Positions 18,503 through 26,788 of a DNA stretch of 64,000 nt are shown here, in pieces; the stretch's first letter is position 1, and each line of letters starts with the position of its first letter. This stretch comes from an uncultured Lachnospiraceae bacterium (GTDB taxonomy: Bacteria > Bacillota > Clostridia > Lachnospirales > Lachnospiraceae). The translations under genes were made by a program, and so were the position numbers. Location: assembly GCA_905203555.1 (NCBI GenBank), contig CAJKWK010000007.1:9975-73974 (forward strand), given 5' to 3'. Below the pieces are notes generated by a model. The model did no database searches. It was not told the DNA's origin and was given only the letters and a program-made list of their open reading frames with translations.

Positions 18503-19369
18503 ATGCTCGCAAATTTTGAAAAAAGGAATTACAAAGGCAAAGAACAGGTCTGGGCAGGACGTTATCGCCATCTGCAAAATCTTCCTCACTGGCACCTGGA
18601 GTGTGAATTGATCTACGTGGAAACCGGAACCATCACCGTCTCCCACAACCACCAGAACTACCAGCTAACAGAAGGAGACGCTATCTTTCTGGACAGTGGT
18701 GAAATCCACTATATCAAAAGCGAGGAACACAGTATTGTTGCTATTTTGATGTTCCATCCGGCACTGATTCATGATTTGCTATCGCAGTATAAGTTATCCA
18801 CTGCCCAGCTGAAACACCCCTATCCAATTTTATCGTTCCATCACCAGATTCAGACAGAACTTGCCGAACAAAAACCTTTTTATGAACTTCAGATCCGTCA
18901 GTCTGTGATTGCCTTGATGATTCAGATTTTTCGCGGTGAAACCTGCACTCCGAGACAGATTGACAATGAACATTCTTCCATTGCAAACTACAAACATCTA
19001 TTGGAAGAAATCGATAAAAAATACAGCTACATCACCTTTTCTGATGCAGCTGCATATATGGGGTTCTCAGAACCATATTTTTCGAAATTTTTCCGGAAAA
19101 TATCCGGAATGACATTTTCCCAATATTTGAATACGGTACGTCTGGAAAAAGCAATTGACCTCCTCAATCAAAATCAGGAACACCTGTCTATGACAGAAAT
19201 CGCATCCCGGTGCGGTTTTGATACCATTCGACACTTCAATCGAATCTTCAAAGACATCACCGGCATGTCTCCGCGGGAACTTCCTCCGGACTATGTGTTG
19301 GAAATCCAGCCGATCCGTACCATCGAAGCCGCCTTTGATCCAACGCTCAAAAGTTCCGAATTACTTTAG
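18503..19369 (+). CDS. AraC-family transcriptional regulator
   Basis: A 288-aa regulator. The N-terminal cupin sensor contains LPHWHLECELIYVETGTITVS and EGDAIFLDSGEIHYIKS. The C-terminal double helix-turn-helix contains FSDAAAYMGFSEPYFSKFFRK and MTEIASRCGFDTIRHFNRIFKDITGMSPREL. It is divergent from araB and preceded by GGAAAGGAG. The neighbourhood suggests it senses arabinose (or a derivative) and activates araBDA, which is inference. Its last 4 nt overlap the end of the convergent symporter gene, with no terminator between them. Confidence 0.9.
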   Translation: MLANFEKRNYKGKEQVWAGRYRHLQNLPHWHLECELIYVETGTITVSHNHQNYQLTEGDAIFLDSGEIHYIKSEEHSIVAILMFHPALIHDLLSQYKLSTAQLKHPYPILSFHHQIQTELAEQKPFYELQIRQSVIALMIQIFRGETCTPRQIDNEHSSIANYKHLLEEIDKKYSYITFSDAAAYMGFSEPYFSKFFRKISGMTFSQYLNTVRLEKAIDLLNQNQEHLSMTEIASRCGFDTIRHFNRIFKDITGMSPRELPPDYVLEIQPIRTIEAAFDPTLKSSELL

Positions 19370-20562
19370 AAACGAATGGTCTGAATCTCTTTCTTCTCAA
19401 TCTTGTGCTTTTTCACATATCCGGTAAGTATCATCGTAAGAGCGCCGTCTCCGGTTACATTACATGCAGTACCAAAGCTGTCCTGCAAAGCAAAGATCGT
19501 CAACATCAGAGCAGTTCCAGTTTCATCAAATCCAAGCACACCGGTAATCAGACCAAGAGATGCCATCACAGTACCTCCCGGAACTCCCGGCGCTCCAATT
19601 GCAAACACACCCAGAAGTACGCAGAACAGTACCATGGTACCCAATGACGGAAGTGTTCCGTACAAAATCTTAGAAACAGTCATGACAAAGAATACTTCTG
19701 TCAGCACCGAACCGCACAAATGAATATTTGCAAACAGCGGAATTCCAAAGTCAACCATATCATCCCGCAGAGTCGGTTCTGATTTCTTTGCACAACGAAG
19801 TGCAACTGCAAGCGTTGCTGCTGAAGACATAGTTCCTACCGCTGTAATATATGCAGGTCCATAATTTTTAATTACATTGAGCGGATTGCTGCCCGAATAT
19901 GCACCTCCAAGAGCATACAGAACTGTAAGCCAGATAAAATGCCCAACCATAACAATCAACACAACCTTCAAAAATACCGGAAGTTGTTTGGTAATGGTTC
20001 CCTCATAAGAAAGTCCGCAGAATGTCAATGCTATAAATACAGGAAGCACCGGAATCACCACGCGTTTCACAATCTCCAGTACGATATCTTGAAACTCATC
20101 CAGTATATTTGTAATCGTATGCGCCTTCGTCCAAGTTGCCGCCAGTCCGACCAGTACAGAAAAAACAAGCGCACTCATCACAGACATGATCTGAGGAATA
20201 TCCAGTTGGAATACTACGTCCGGCAGTTTTTTCAGGCCTTCTACCTCTGTAACAATGGACAGATGCGGAATCAGCCCATAACCGGCTGCCATAGAACCAA
20301 GAGCAGCCGCAATCGAGGACAAATAGGCGATGCTGACTGCCACTCCCAGAATCCTGGATGCATTATTTCCCAATTTCGTAATAGACGGTGCTATAAATCC
20401 AATAATAATCAGCGGCACACAGAAATTGATCAATTGTCCAAGTACATACTTAAATGTAACTACAACATTCATAACTGCTGTATTAGCCACCAGTCCTGCC
20501 AAAATACCCACAACCACACCAAGCAATAGTCGAAATGGCAGACTCTTCCATAGTTTTTTCAT
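19366..20562 (-). CDS. Dicarboxylate/amino acid:cation symporter (DAACS family)
   Basis: A 398-aa polytopic carrier of the GltP/SstT superfamily. The N-terminal FKYVLGQLINFCVPLIIIGFIAPSI, the re-entrant-loop region TMSSAATLAVALRCAKK and the C-terminal AIGAPGVPGGTVMASLG and DSFGTACNVTGDGALTMI are the family's substrate/Na+ sites. Substrate could be aspartate/glutamate, serine/threonine or a dicarboxylate. The CNVTGD form does not settle it. It is monocistronic. Its 3' end overlaps the AraC-type gene tail to tail. Confidence 0.9.
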   Translation of the reverse strand: MKKLWKSLPFRLLLGVVVGILAGLVANTAVMNVVVTFKYVLGQLINFCVPLIIIGFIAPSITKLGNNASRILGVAVSIAYLSSIAAALGSMAAGYGLIPHLSIVTEVEGLKKLPDVVFQLDIPQIMSVMSALVFSVLVGLAATWTKAHTITNILDEFQDIVLEIVKRVVIPVLPVFIALTFCGLSYEGTITKQLPVFLKVVLIVMVGHFIWLTVLYALGGAYSGSNPLNVIKNYGPAYITAVGTMSSAATLAVALRCAKKSEPTLRDDMVDFGIPLFANIHLCGSVLTEVFFVMTVSKILYGTLPSLGTMVLFCVLLGVFAIGAPGVPGGTVMASLGLITGVLGFDETGTALMLTIFALQDSFGTACNVTGDGALTMILTGYVKKHKIEKKEIQTIRF

Positions 20563-20699
20563 AGTATAAACCTCACTTCCTTTTTTCTCTACTTCTAATT
20601 ATATGTTCCCTATTATAACAGATTTCTTATTTCTTTCCAGTTTTTTTACAAGGCTTTGTCCACTCTTTCTTATAACTCAATCCATTTTTCCTACAAAAA

Positions 20700-20722
20700 T
20701 GACCGCACAACAGATGCGGTCA
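20700..20722 (-). terminator. Terminator of the YiaK-YiaL catabolic operon
   Basis: TGACCGCA (20700-20707) pairs with TGCGGTCA (20715-20722). Flanking A and T runs let it work in either direction. It lies 18 nt past the stop of the YiaL-type gene, the last gene of the minus-strand locus starting at 26508. Confidence 0.88.
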
Positions 20723-20740
20723 CTTTTTTCACATATTTTT

Positions 20741-21199
20741 TTATACTCTTACCTTTACCACAATTTTTTTAACCTGACAAGCTCCGTTCTTTGTCATTCG
20801 TCGCGGTGCATGTCCATCTTCCGGCGGTACGATTGCAAAATCTCCGGCTTTCAATACGACACAGCCGGCCTCCTGTGGTTCTTCATAAAAGATCAAATCT
20901 CGTTCTTCATCATATTCCATAGAAGGCGTCAGAAGTTCCACTTCCTCATATCCAAAACACTCTTCTCCTTCTGCCACATACTGTACATCAAAATAAGCTC
21001 GATGACTTTCAAACGGACATTCTTCGGGAGTCATCGTTTGATAACTCTGTACATTTGCAAAAACCTCTTCTCCATCAATGGGAATATTCCCCAATGGAAG
21101 TGCAGCCAAATCCGTCTCGCGCAAAAAAGCAAATGCTTTTTTGAACTTCTCGCTGAGATAATCATATTTTTCCGCTAATTGAATCTTTGTCGTCAGCAT
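20741..21199 (-). CDS. YhcH/YjgK/YiaL-family cupin-like protein
   Basis: A 152-aa beta-barrel protein. The family block is HRAYFDVQYVAEGEECFGY, and the C-terminal FAIVPPEDGHAPRR supplies the metal-binding His region. E. coli relatives are YiaL (beside yiaK in an uncommon-sugar operon), YhcH/NanQ (sialic acid anomer handling) and EbgC, so a role on an acidic sugar is likely. The frame opens with TTG at 21205, but AAGGAG lies 8 nt before the ATG at 21199, so I use the ATG. It overlaps the end of the upstream gene by 38 nt. Confidence 0.85.
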   Translation of the reverse strand: MLTTKIQLAEKYDYLSEKFKKAFAFLRETDLAALPLGNIPIDGEEVFANVQSYQTMTPEECPFESHRAYFDVQYVAEGEECFGYEEVELLTPSMEYDEERDLIFYEEPQEAGCVVLKAGDFAIVPPEDGHAPRRMTKNGACQVKKIVVKVRV

Positions 21200-21941
21200 C
21201 TCCAACTCTCCTTGCTGTTATATTTTGTATTTCATCATATAATCCCCAGGCTGTATTCTGATCATATACATACACCAGAAGTACATCCAGCATATACGGA
21301 GATACTGTCAGTCCCAGCAGCTCAGCAGCAAATGCCATTGCCGCAATCTCGGACAAACATACGATTGCAGAACGATTTGAAAACGGTTTTCTCCAAAGTT
21401 CCACCTTCTCCGTACGGGTATAAATTTCCTTTTCGTGAAGTTCCTCTACGGCATGAAACAGCTCATGAGCCAGCAGAATCTTTGTCAGTGTCTCTTTTTC
21501 CAAAAGTGCACACCCACATTTTTTCTGTAACTGTGCAGCTTTTTCCACACAATCCATAAAAATCGTAATTTCATCCGGCTGCACATACTGTGCAAATAAA
21601 ACCACACCGCCTCCTGTCGGTACATTCGGCGTTTTTATGTGCAATCCCATCTGCCTTGCCAAAAGATGAGGATCTCTCGTACAATATACATTTGCAATAC
21701 GCTCTGCCCACTGACATCCGCATGCATTTGCCTTTCTGATATATTCGCTCTTTTGCTCCTCTGTAAATTTTCCTTCCAGAGGTTCTCTGGCAAATGCATA
21801 TCTCCCCCATACTTCTTCCGGCACCTGCTCTAAAGTCTGTACCATCTCCTCCAACGGCACTTCCCGATATTTCGGTCGTACATCGGGAGTGCCATGTCCG
21901 GATAAGGCATCCAGTAAACGATTTCTTTTCTTCTTTTCCAT
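21162..21941 (-). CDS. Unrecognised HELFH-motif protein (possible zinc metalloprotein)
   Basis: A 259-aa protein I cannot place in a named family. The centre has LLAHELFHAVEELHE, an HExxH zinc-binding signature at about residue 165, followed ~45 residues later by an Ala-rich helix with a Glu (EIAAMAFAAELLGL) that could be the third ligand. Several cysteines (ACGCQW, KKCGCALLEK) are scattered. No signal peptide, so cytoplasmic. The frame starts with GTG at 21950, but AAGGGAG is 8 nt before the ATG at 21941. It lies between the hydantoinase-like gene and the YiaL-type gene in one operon, so it probably acts on the same substrate. Confidence 0.75.
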   Translation of the reverse strand: MEKKKRNRLLDALSGHGTPDVRPKYREVPLEEMVQTLEQVPEEVWGRYAFAREPLEGKFTEEQKSEYIRKANACGCQWAERIANVYCTRDPHLLARQMGLHIKTPNVPTGGGVVLFAQYVQPDEITIFMDCVEKAAQLQKKCGCALLEKETLTKILLAHELFHAVEELHEKEIYTRTEKVELWRKPFSNRSAIVCLSEIAAMAFAAELLGLTVSPYMLDVLLVYVYDQNTAWGLYDEIQNITARRVGDADDKDSISGKI

Positions 21942-21974
21942 AAACAGCACTCCCTTCTATCCTGCTTTCTATAA

Positions 21975-24101
21975 TTACAGGCTGTTTTTTGCTCCTACAA
22001 TAATCACTTCATCTGCCGGATTGATCATCTGCATTTCCACTTCCATCAGCATCATAATCTTGTCCAGATCAACGGATCCCGAGAAATCCATCACACGTGC
22101 TCCGGCACAGATGTAATAATCCGGTCTTAAAATAGCATCCTGCTGATAGATTGCCAGTTCTTCCCACATCTGAGATACTACGTTTCGATAACTTCCTGCC
22201 TTGGTAAGAATTGCCTTTCCATCGTTTCTCTGTACTTTGATAAAGCCTTTCTTATCCAGAATACGCACCGGATGTTTTCCTTTTCTGTCTGTACCAAATA
22301 CATAGAAATTCTTTGTCGCACACTCTTCTGTAATCGCTGACGGTTCTTCTTTCAAATCTTCTGCCGCCAACTGACGAGCCTCCTCTGCTGTACACTCCTT
22401 CAGCAGATCCGTTGTCTTCACCTCTGTCGATCCCAATGCAATGGCTGTCAATTTGGAAGTCTGCGGATCGATTTCAATATGTACATCTACGCTGTCTGCC
22501 GCTGCTCCACTTTCCACTGCTTTATCAATTGCCTCCGCTTTGATGGAACGGATATCCTCCGGTGTCGGATTGGGAACTACTCGTTCTACCACATCACGTA
22601 CCATCGCCAATGCCACACCAATTGAAGAAATTACTTCGGCATTATCCGGGATTGAATAGCGAAGTCCCATCTTATCCGAACAGAATCCAATCAGCGCCGC
22701 AGCTCCTCCGCCAACACCGACCAAACTGATCTGATCTTTTTCCAGACGGTATTTCTCTGCCAGCTCCATGATGATCGGTTCAATTTTTTCATACGCTCTT
22801 GTCAAAATCTGTGTCGCTACTTCCTCAACCGTTTTTCCCATATAATCAGCCAAAGGCTGCATTGCCTTACGCGCTGCATTTGCATTTCCGTATGCAAAAT
22901 ATTCCGGTTTGATCAATCCTAATACATTGGCTGCACATGTATTGGTAATTGTAATCCGTTTTCCGTTTTTCAGCTCAATTGCTACATAGTCGGCAGGATC
23001 TCCTTCTTTTGGACTAAAGAAGACAACCTTCGGCTCTACGATTTCCTCTTCCGGAGTAAATACTGCATAATCCATACCTGCGATATGTGCGGAACGCGGT
23101 CCTACATCTTTCACTCCGCTCTTATCTGCACGCACCATACTTCCTCCTGCAACACCCAGAACCCGTACGTCCAGACTGCTGATATAAGTACGGTGACCGC
23201 CTACATTTGAATAGTCAATGGCAGGACGTCCGTCTTTGATAACACCGATATTTGTCGTAGTTCCACCCACTTCAAAATAAACGCCATTGGATGCACGCAG
23301 ATACATCAAACTTCCCATAACAGAAGCTGCAGGACCGGATAACATCGTCAAAACCGGACGTTTCTTCATCTCACTGATTTCCATAACTCCGCCGTCACCA
23401 CGCATGATCATAAGCGGCACTTCTACTCCTGCACTCTTAACACTCTGCTCTGTAGAATTTGCTGTATTCAACATCTTCGGTAAAATCGACGCGTTGATCG
23501 CAGCCGTACGTGTTCGTCTTGTCAATCCATACAGCTTTGTGATTTCACTGGCTGCAGTTGCCTCCAGCCCCATATCTTTCGCAATCTTACAGATACCGGT
23601 TTCATTTTCCATATCATCCACACCATAAGATTCACTGGCAACAATTACCTGTGCACCCTCACTCACCAGAGATTTGATCGTATCTGTCACCAACTGATCC
23701 GACAGATTTTCATCACAGATAAATCGGTTTTTCAGACGAATAAAGCGTCCGGAGCCCAAATTGATATCCTTCATATTTGTCTGTGCTTTTGCAATCCATC
23801 CGCCTACGCCCTTTGGTCCCACACCTACTACACCAACATTGGCAACGTCGCCTTCAATCAATGCGTTGGTTGCCTGTGTTGTTGAATGTGCAACGAAAAT
23901 GACATCTTTTGGATCTATATTATTTTCTTTTAAACAGTTCTGAAAGGCCTGAACAACTCCTGCTGCAACGCCTGCCTTATCATCATGTGTTGTTTTTACG
24001 GAAGATTTTCCGATAATTTCATGTGTGGCATTGTCAATGGCTACTGCTTTCGTATGTGTTCCGCCAACGTCAATTCCCATACGTACTTTTCTATCACTCA
24101 T
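21975..24101 (-). CDS. Hydantoinase/oxoprolinase-family (HyuA-like) ATPase
   Basis: A 708-aa protein with two ASKHA nucleotide-binding motifs: MGIDVGGTHTKAVAID (residues 9-24) and GVYFEVGGTTTNIGVIKDG (about 273). HSTTQATNALIEGDVANVGVVG and LSGPAASVMGSLMYL are further family blocks, and SLVGVGGGAAALIGFCSDKMGL lies near 465. In the family, the A subunit uses ATP to activate an amide, carbonyl or enol for a HyuB-type partner. Here no HyuB-like gene is adjacent, and the last ~200 residues are a separate domain. It begins 13 nt after the permease stops. Function is inferred as ATP-dependent substrate activation. Confidence 0.85.
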   Translation of the reverse strand: MSDRKVRMGIDVGGTHTKAVAIDNATHEIIGKSSVKTTHDDKAGVAAGVVQAFQNCLKENNIDPKDVIFVAHSTTQATNALIEGDVANVGVVGVGPKGVGGWIAKAQTNMKDINLGSGRFIRLKNRFICDENLSDQLVTDTIKSLVSEGAQVIVASESYGVDDMENETGICKIAKDMGLEATAASEITKLYGLTRRTRTAAINASILPKMLNTANSTEQSVKSAGVEVPLMIMRGDGGVMEISEMKKRPVLTMLSGPAASVMGSLMYLRASNGVYFEVGGTTTNIGVIKDGRPAIDYSNVGGHRTYISSLDVRVLGVAGGSMVRADKSGVKDVGPRSAHIAGMDYAVFTPEEEIVEPKVVFFSPKEGDPADYVAIELKNGKRITITNTCAANVLGLIKPEYFAYGNANAARKAMQPLADYMGKTVEEVATQILTRAYEKIEPIIMELAEKYRLEKDQISLVGVGGGAAALIGFCSDKMGLRYSIPDNAEVISSIGVALAMVRDVVERVVPNPTPEDIRSIKAEAIDKAVESGAAADSVDVHIEIDPQTSKLTAIALGSTEVKTTDLLKECTAEEARQLAAEDLKEEPSAITEECATKNFYVFGTDRKGKHPVRILDKKGFIKVQRNDGKAILTKAGSYRNVVSQMWEELAIYQQDAILRPDYYICAGARVMDFSGSVDLDKIMMLMEVEMQMINPADEVIIVGAKNSL

Positions 24102-24114
24102 TTGAAATTCCTCC

Positions 24115-25467
24115 TTAACCGAACATTATGTAAGTGATTGCCTGCATGATGATACATACGCCCCATGCAACCGGCAGTGTCTTTTTCAGATGTTCTCTGG
24201 TAGATACCTTTGCATAACTTACACCCCATGCAATCCAGCTCTGTGTCATACAGATAGAAACATTCATTGTAATTGACGGAATTACCATCAATGCAAATAA
24301 ATACGGAGTGGAAAATCCGATTCCTTTTAAAATTCCCAAGGTTGCGGCTCCACATCCAAACAAGGTCAGCGGGCCTCGGAACAGTCCCAGAGGCGCCAGC
24401 AAAGCAAATGCAATACTGATTACCAATGTATTGTTTGGAATGATATTTCCAAGCAATGCATTAAAATACGGAACACATAACTCTGCCGCCTTGTTGAACA
24501 TCGGAATCATCAAAAGAAATCCTACAAGCGGAGCTGTATCTACAACACCATCATAAAAATCCTTGTTCAACACTCTGCATGCGCCGCGGAAAGACTTCAG
24601 TTTTCCACAGACAAAGAGTGCATAAAAACTACCAATGGTAAATCCCAGAATAATCGGTACATTAAACACCACCAGAAGTACAACCGGAAGAATCGGTGCA
24701 ATCAGTGCAATTGTCGGTACATATCCCGGTCGTGCTTTTCTCGCTGCGGAAGCGCTCCATGCATGTACTGTTTTTTTCTTTCTCAAAGATACAATACACA
24801 TAACAATTACCATAAGCAGCTGCACTGCAACTCCGATTCCAGCCCAGCGAAGACGAGCCGGATCGTCATAAGTGATCAGCTGTTTTCCGTCTTCTCCAAG
24901 GAAGAATGCCAGAAACTGTCCGGTCAGCACCGGGTTCAAGTACATGCCTGCACCAACGCTCATCATAAAAGAACCAATCGCCAAGGTCTTTGGAATTCCG
25001 ATACTCATCAGAATCGGCAGAATAATCACACCGATCGCAACGACAGCTCCGGCTCCAAACAATGTAGAAAAGATTGCAGTTGTTACAGTAGACAACAAAA
25101 CACAGATGATTACCGGTTTATCTCCACCAAGCTCTACTGCTTTCCGGATCAATGCATCCGCAATCCCCGTCTGCAATAAAACTCGACCGAACCAAGCACC
25201 AAATACAACATTGACCAAAACGCTTCCCCAGCCTTCCGGACCGGACTGGAAAACTTTCGTAATCGCGTCCACAACGCTGATATCCGTAACGCCCGGATAT
25301 GCGGCAATAAATTCCGGATTGGTTGCAAATGTATTTCCGATCAATGGAAGTACTGTCCAGACAATCCCCATGATCAACATGCCCATCATCAGATTTCCGC
25401 CGCGAACAGCATAGATTGCAAGTCCGGCAAATGAGATAAGCAATAGAATTCCTATAATATATTCCAT
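24115..25467 (-). CDS. Carboxylate permease of the ion-transporter (GntP/CitMHS-like) superfamily
   Basis: A 450-aa membrane protein with about 12 hydrophobic segments. FGAGAVVAIGVIILPILMSIGIP and SVGAGMYLNPVLTGQFLAFF resemble the paired re-entrant regions of GntP, citrate and dicarboxylate permeases. PLGLFRGPLTLFGCGAA repeats the pattern in the second half. It lies between the YiaK-like dehydrogenase and the HyuA-like gene with short gaps, so it probably imports their substrate, an organic or sugar acid. The exact family is uncertain. Confidence 0.8.
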   Translation of the reverse strand: MEYIIGILLLISFAGLAIYAVRGGNLMMGMLIMGIVWTVLPLIGNTFATNPEFIAAYPGVTDISVVDAITKVFQSGPEGWGSVLVNVVFGAWFGRVLLQTGIADALIRKAVELGGDKPVIICVLLSTVTTAIFSTLFGAGAVVAIGVIILPILMSIGIPKTLAIGSFMMSVGAGMYLNPVLTGQFLAFFLGEDGKQLITYDDPARLRWAGIGVAVQLLMVIVMCIVSLRKKKTVHAWSASAARKARPGYVPTIALIAPILPVVLLVVFNVPIILGFTIGSFYALFVCGKLKSFRGACRVLNKDFYDGVVDTAPLVGFLLMIPMFNKAAELCVPYFNALLGNIIPNNTLVISIAFALLAPLGLFRGPLTLFGCGAATLGILKGIGFSTPYLFALMVIPSITMNVSICMTQSWIAWGVSYAKVSTREHLKKTLPVAWGVCIIMQAITYIMFG

Positions 25468-25506
25468 GATATTTCCTCCTGTCTCTCTGTTTCCATCAGA
25501 TTTAAC

Positions 25507-26508
25507 TTACATATTTAAAACAGATTCCCATACTTCCTCGATTACCGGGATTCCCTGTTCTTTATTCTCTTTGATACTCTTTAACTCTAATTCACCCGGA
25601 TAGAATACTTCTCCACCTTCTGTGATCGGCTCAGAAGATTTTACATCTGCCAGAATTTCATCTACGATGGCATCGGTTTCTTCTACCGTATTAAACTTTG
25701 TCGGATCGATTGCGATCATAATCTGGGTCAGTCCGATCTCATCTCCGAATGTTCCGATTTTCTGTACAGAATTTCCATTTGTCAAAACTGTAGCGATCAG
25801 ATCCAGTACAATAGAAAGTCCACTTCCCTTCCAGTATCCCATCGGAAGTACCCGCCATGTTTTCTCAATCTCTGCCGGATCTGTTGTAAGCTGTCCTTTT
25901 GTGTCATATCCTCCCGGAACCGGAAGCTGTACACCTCTTAATTTACAATCTTCAATCTTACCATATGAAAATTGAGAAACAGCACAATCAATCATCGCAT
26001 GTTCACCATTTGAACGCGGCACTGCTATAATCAGTGGATTGTTACCAATCTTTCGATTCAATCCGCCCCATGCCGGCATATTCGGCATTGTATTGGACCA
26101 GCAGATCCCGATGCAGCCGTTATCCGCTGCCAGCCATCCATATGTACCGCCGCGCATCCAGTGGTTATTATTTCCCAAAGCCACACAGCCAACTCCATAT
26201 TCTTTGGCCAGTTCGCAAGCCCGATCCATTGCCCGTTTTGCATTCAGCGGTCCAAATCCACGATGTCCGTCCCAACGCTCGATTGCTCCCATCTGCATCT
26301 CACACGTTGCTCTCGCGGTTGTATCAATCTCTCCCTTTTCCAAATAGCTGACTACACGAGGGAAACGATTCAATCCATGTGAAAATACGCCTGCCAGACT
26401 GTTCTGGGCAAAAATAACTGCTGCATTCTCCGCATCTTCATGAACAAATCCCTTCTTCTCCAATACTCTCGTAAACTCCTGTACCATAACATCATACTGA
26501 ACTCTCAT
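25507..26508 (-). CDS. YiaK-like 2,3-diketo-L-gulonate reductase (LDH2/malate dehydrogenase family)
   Basis: A 333-aa NAD(P)H-dependent oxidoreductase. SLAGVFSHGLNRFPR, GAIERWDGHRGFGPLNAKRAMDRA, GVGCVALGNNNHWMRGGTYGW, IGICWSNTMPNMPAWGG, NPLIIAVPR and LPMGYWKGSGLSIVLD follow E. coli YiaK (DlgD) closely from memory, including the catalytic His in NNHW. Other members act on malate, lactate or ureidoglycolate, so the substrate is inferred. It is the first gene of the locus. SD AAGGAG lies 8 nt before the ATG, and the operator-flanked promoter is immediately upstream. Confidence 0.88.
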   Translation of the reverse strand: MRVQYDVMVQEFTRVLEKKGFVHEDAENAAVIFAQNSLAGVFSHGLNRFPRVVSYLEKGEIDTTARATCEMQMGAIERWDGHRGFGPLNAKRAMDRACELAKEYGVGCVALGNNNHWMRGGTYGWLAADNGCIGICWSNTMPNMPAWGGLNRKIGNNPLIIAVPRSNGEHAMIDCAVSQFSYGKIEDCKLRGVQLPVPGGYDTKGQLTTDPAEIEKTWRVLPMGYWKGSGLSIVLDLIATVLTNGNSVQKIGTFGDEIGLTQIMIAIDPTKFNTVEETDAIVDEILADVKSSEPITEGGEVFYPGELELKSIKENKEQGIPVIEEVWESVLNM

Positions 26509-26556
26509 GATAAACTCCTTTCGATTCTGACAAATGAAAATTTTTGAAAGTTTGTA

Positions 26557-26566
26557 AAAGCGCTTT
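26557..26566. promoter_or_regulatory. LacI-type operator 1 (AAAGCGCTTT)
   Basis: A perfect 10-bp palindrome with the central CGCG-like GCGC step typical of LacI-family operators. It lies downstream of the -10 box of the yiaK-like promoter, where a bound repressor would block elongation or escape. Confidence 0.75.
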
Positions 26567-26577
26567 CTTTAATTTTC

Positions 26578-26605
26578 ATTATATTCACTTTTTCATATTT
26601 GTCAA
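26578..26605 (-). promoter_or_regulatory. Sigma-A promoter of the YiaK-HyuA-YiaL locus
   Basis: On the minus strand TTGACA (26600-26605) and TATAAT (26578-26583) are separated by 16 nt, both at consensus. The two AAAGCGCTTT-core palindromes bracket it, so expression is expected to be strong but repressed. Confidence 0.88.
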
Positions 26606-26616
26606 CATTACGGAGT

Positions 26617-26628
26617 AAAAGCGCTTTT
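26617..26628. promoter_or_regulatory. LacI-type operator 2 (AAAAGCGCTTTT)
   Basis: A perfect 12-bp palindrome sharing the operator 1 core, just upstream of the -35 box. Centre-to-centre distance to operator 1 is 61 bp, close to six helical turns, so a looped repressor could hold both. The likely binder is the LacI-type protein encoded at 26789. Confidence 0.75.
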
Positions 26629-26699
26629 ATTTCGTCATTTTAGATAATTTTATGTATTTATTTTCGTGCAATATTCACCGTTTCTTTGTCAAAAAAGTA

Positions 26700-26713
26700 T
26701 GAAAGCGTTTTTA
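26700..26713. promoter_or_regulatory. cre-like element (TGAAAGCGTTTTTA)
   Basis: Matches the CcpA/LacI-family cre pattern TGAAARCGYTWWCA except at the last positions. It lies about 100 bp upstream of the locus promoter, so it could mediate catabolite control or be a weaker third site for the local regulator. Confidence 0.45.
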
Positions 26714-26730
26714 TTTTTTATCATTTTAAA

Positions 26731-26771
26731 AAAGAGAGGATTTTTATCCCTTTGACAAAAATCCTCTCTTT
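26731..26771 (-). terminator. Terminator of the lacI-type regulator gene
   Basis: AAAGAGAGGATTTTT (26731-26745) pairs perfectly with AAAAATCCTCTCTTT (26757-26771) around an 11-nt loop. It is followed on the minus strand by TTTTTAAAATG. It separates the regulator gene from the operator/promoter region. Confidence 0.9.
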
Positions 26772-26788
26772 TCTATTATTTTATTCGT

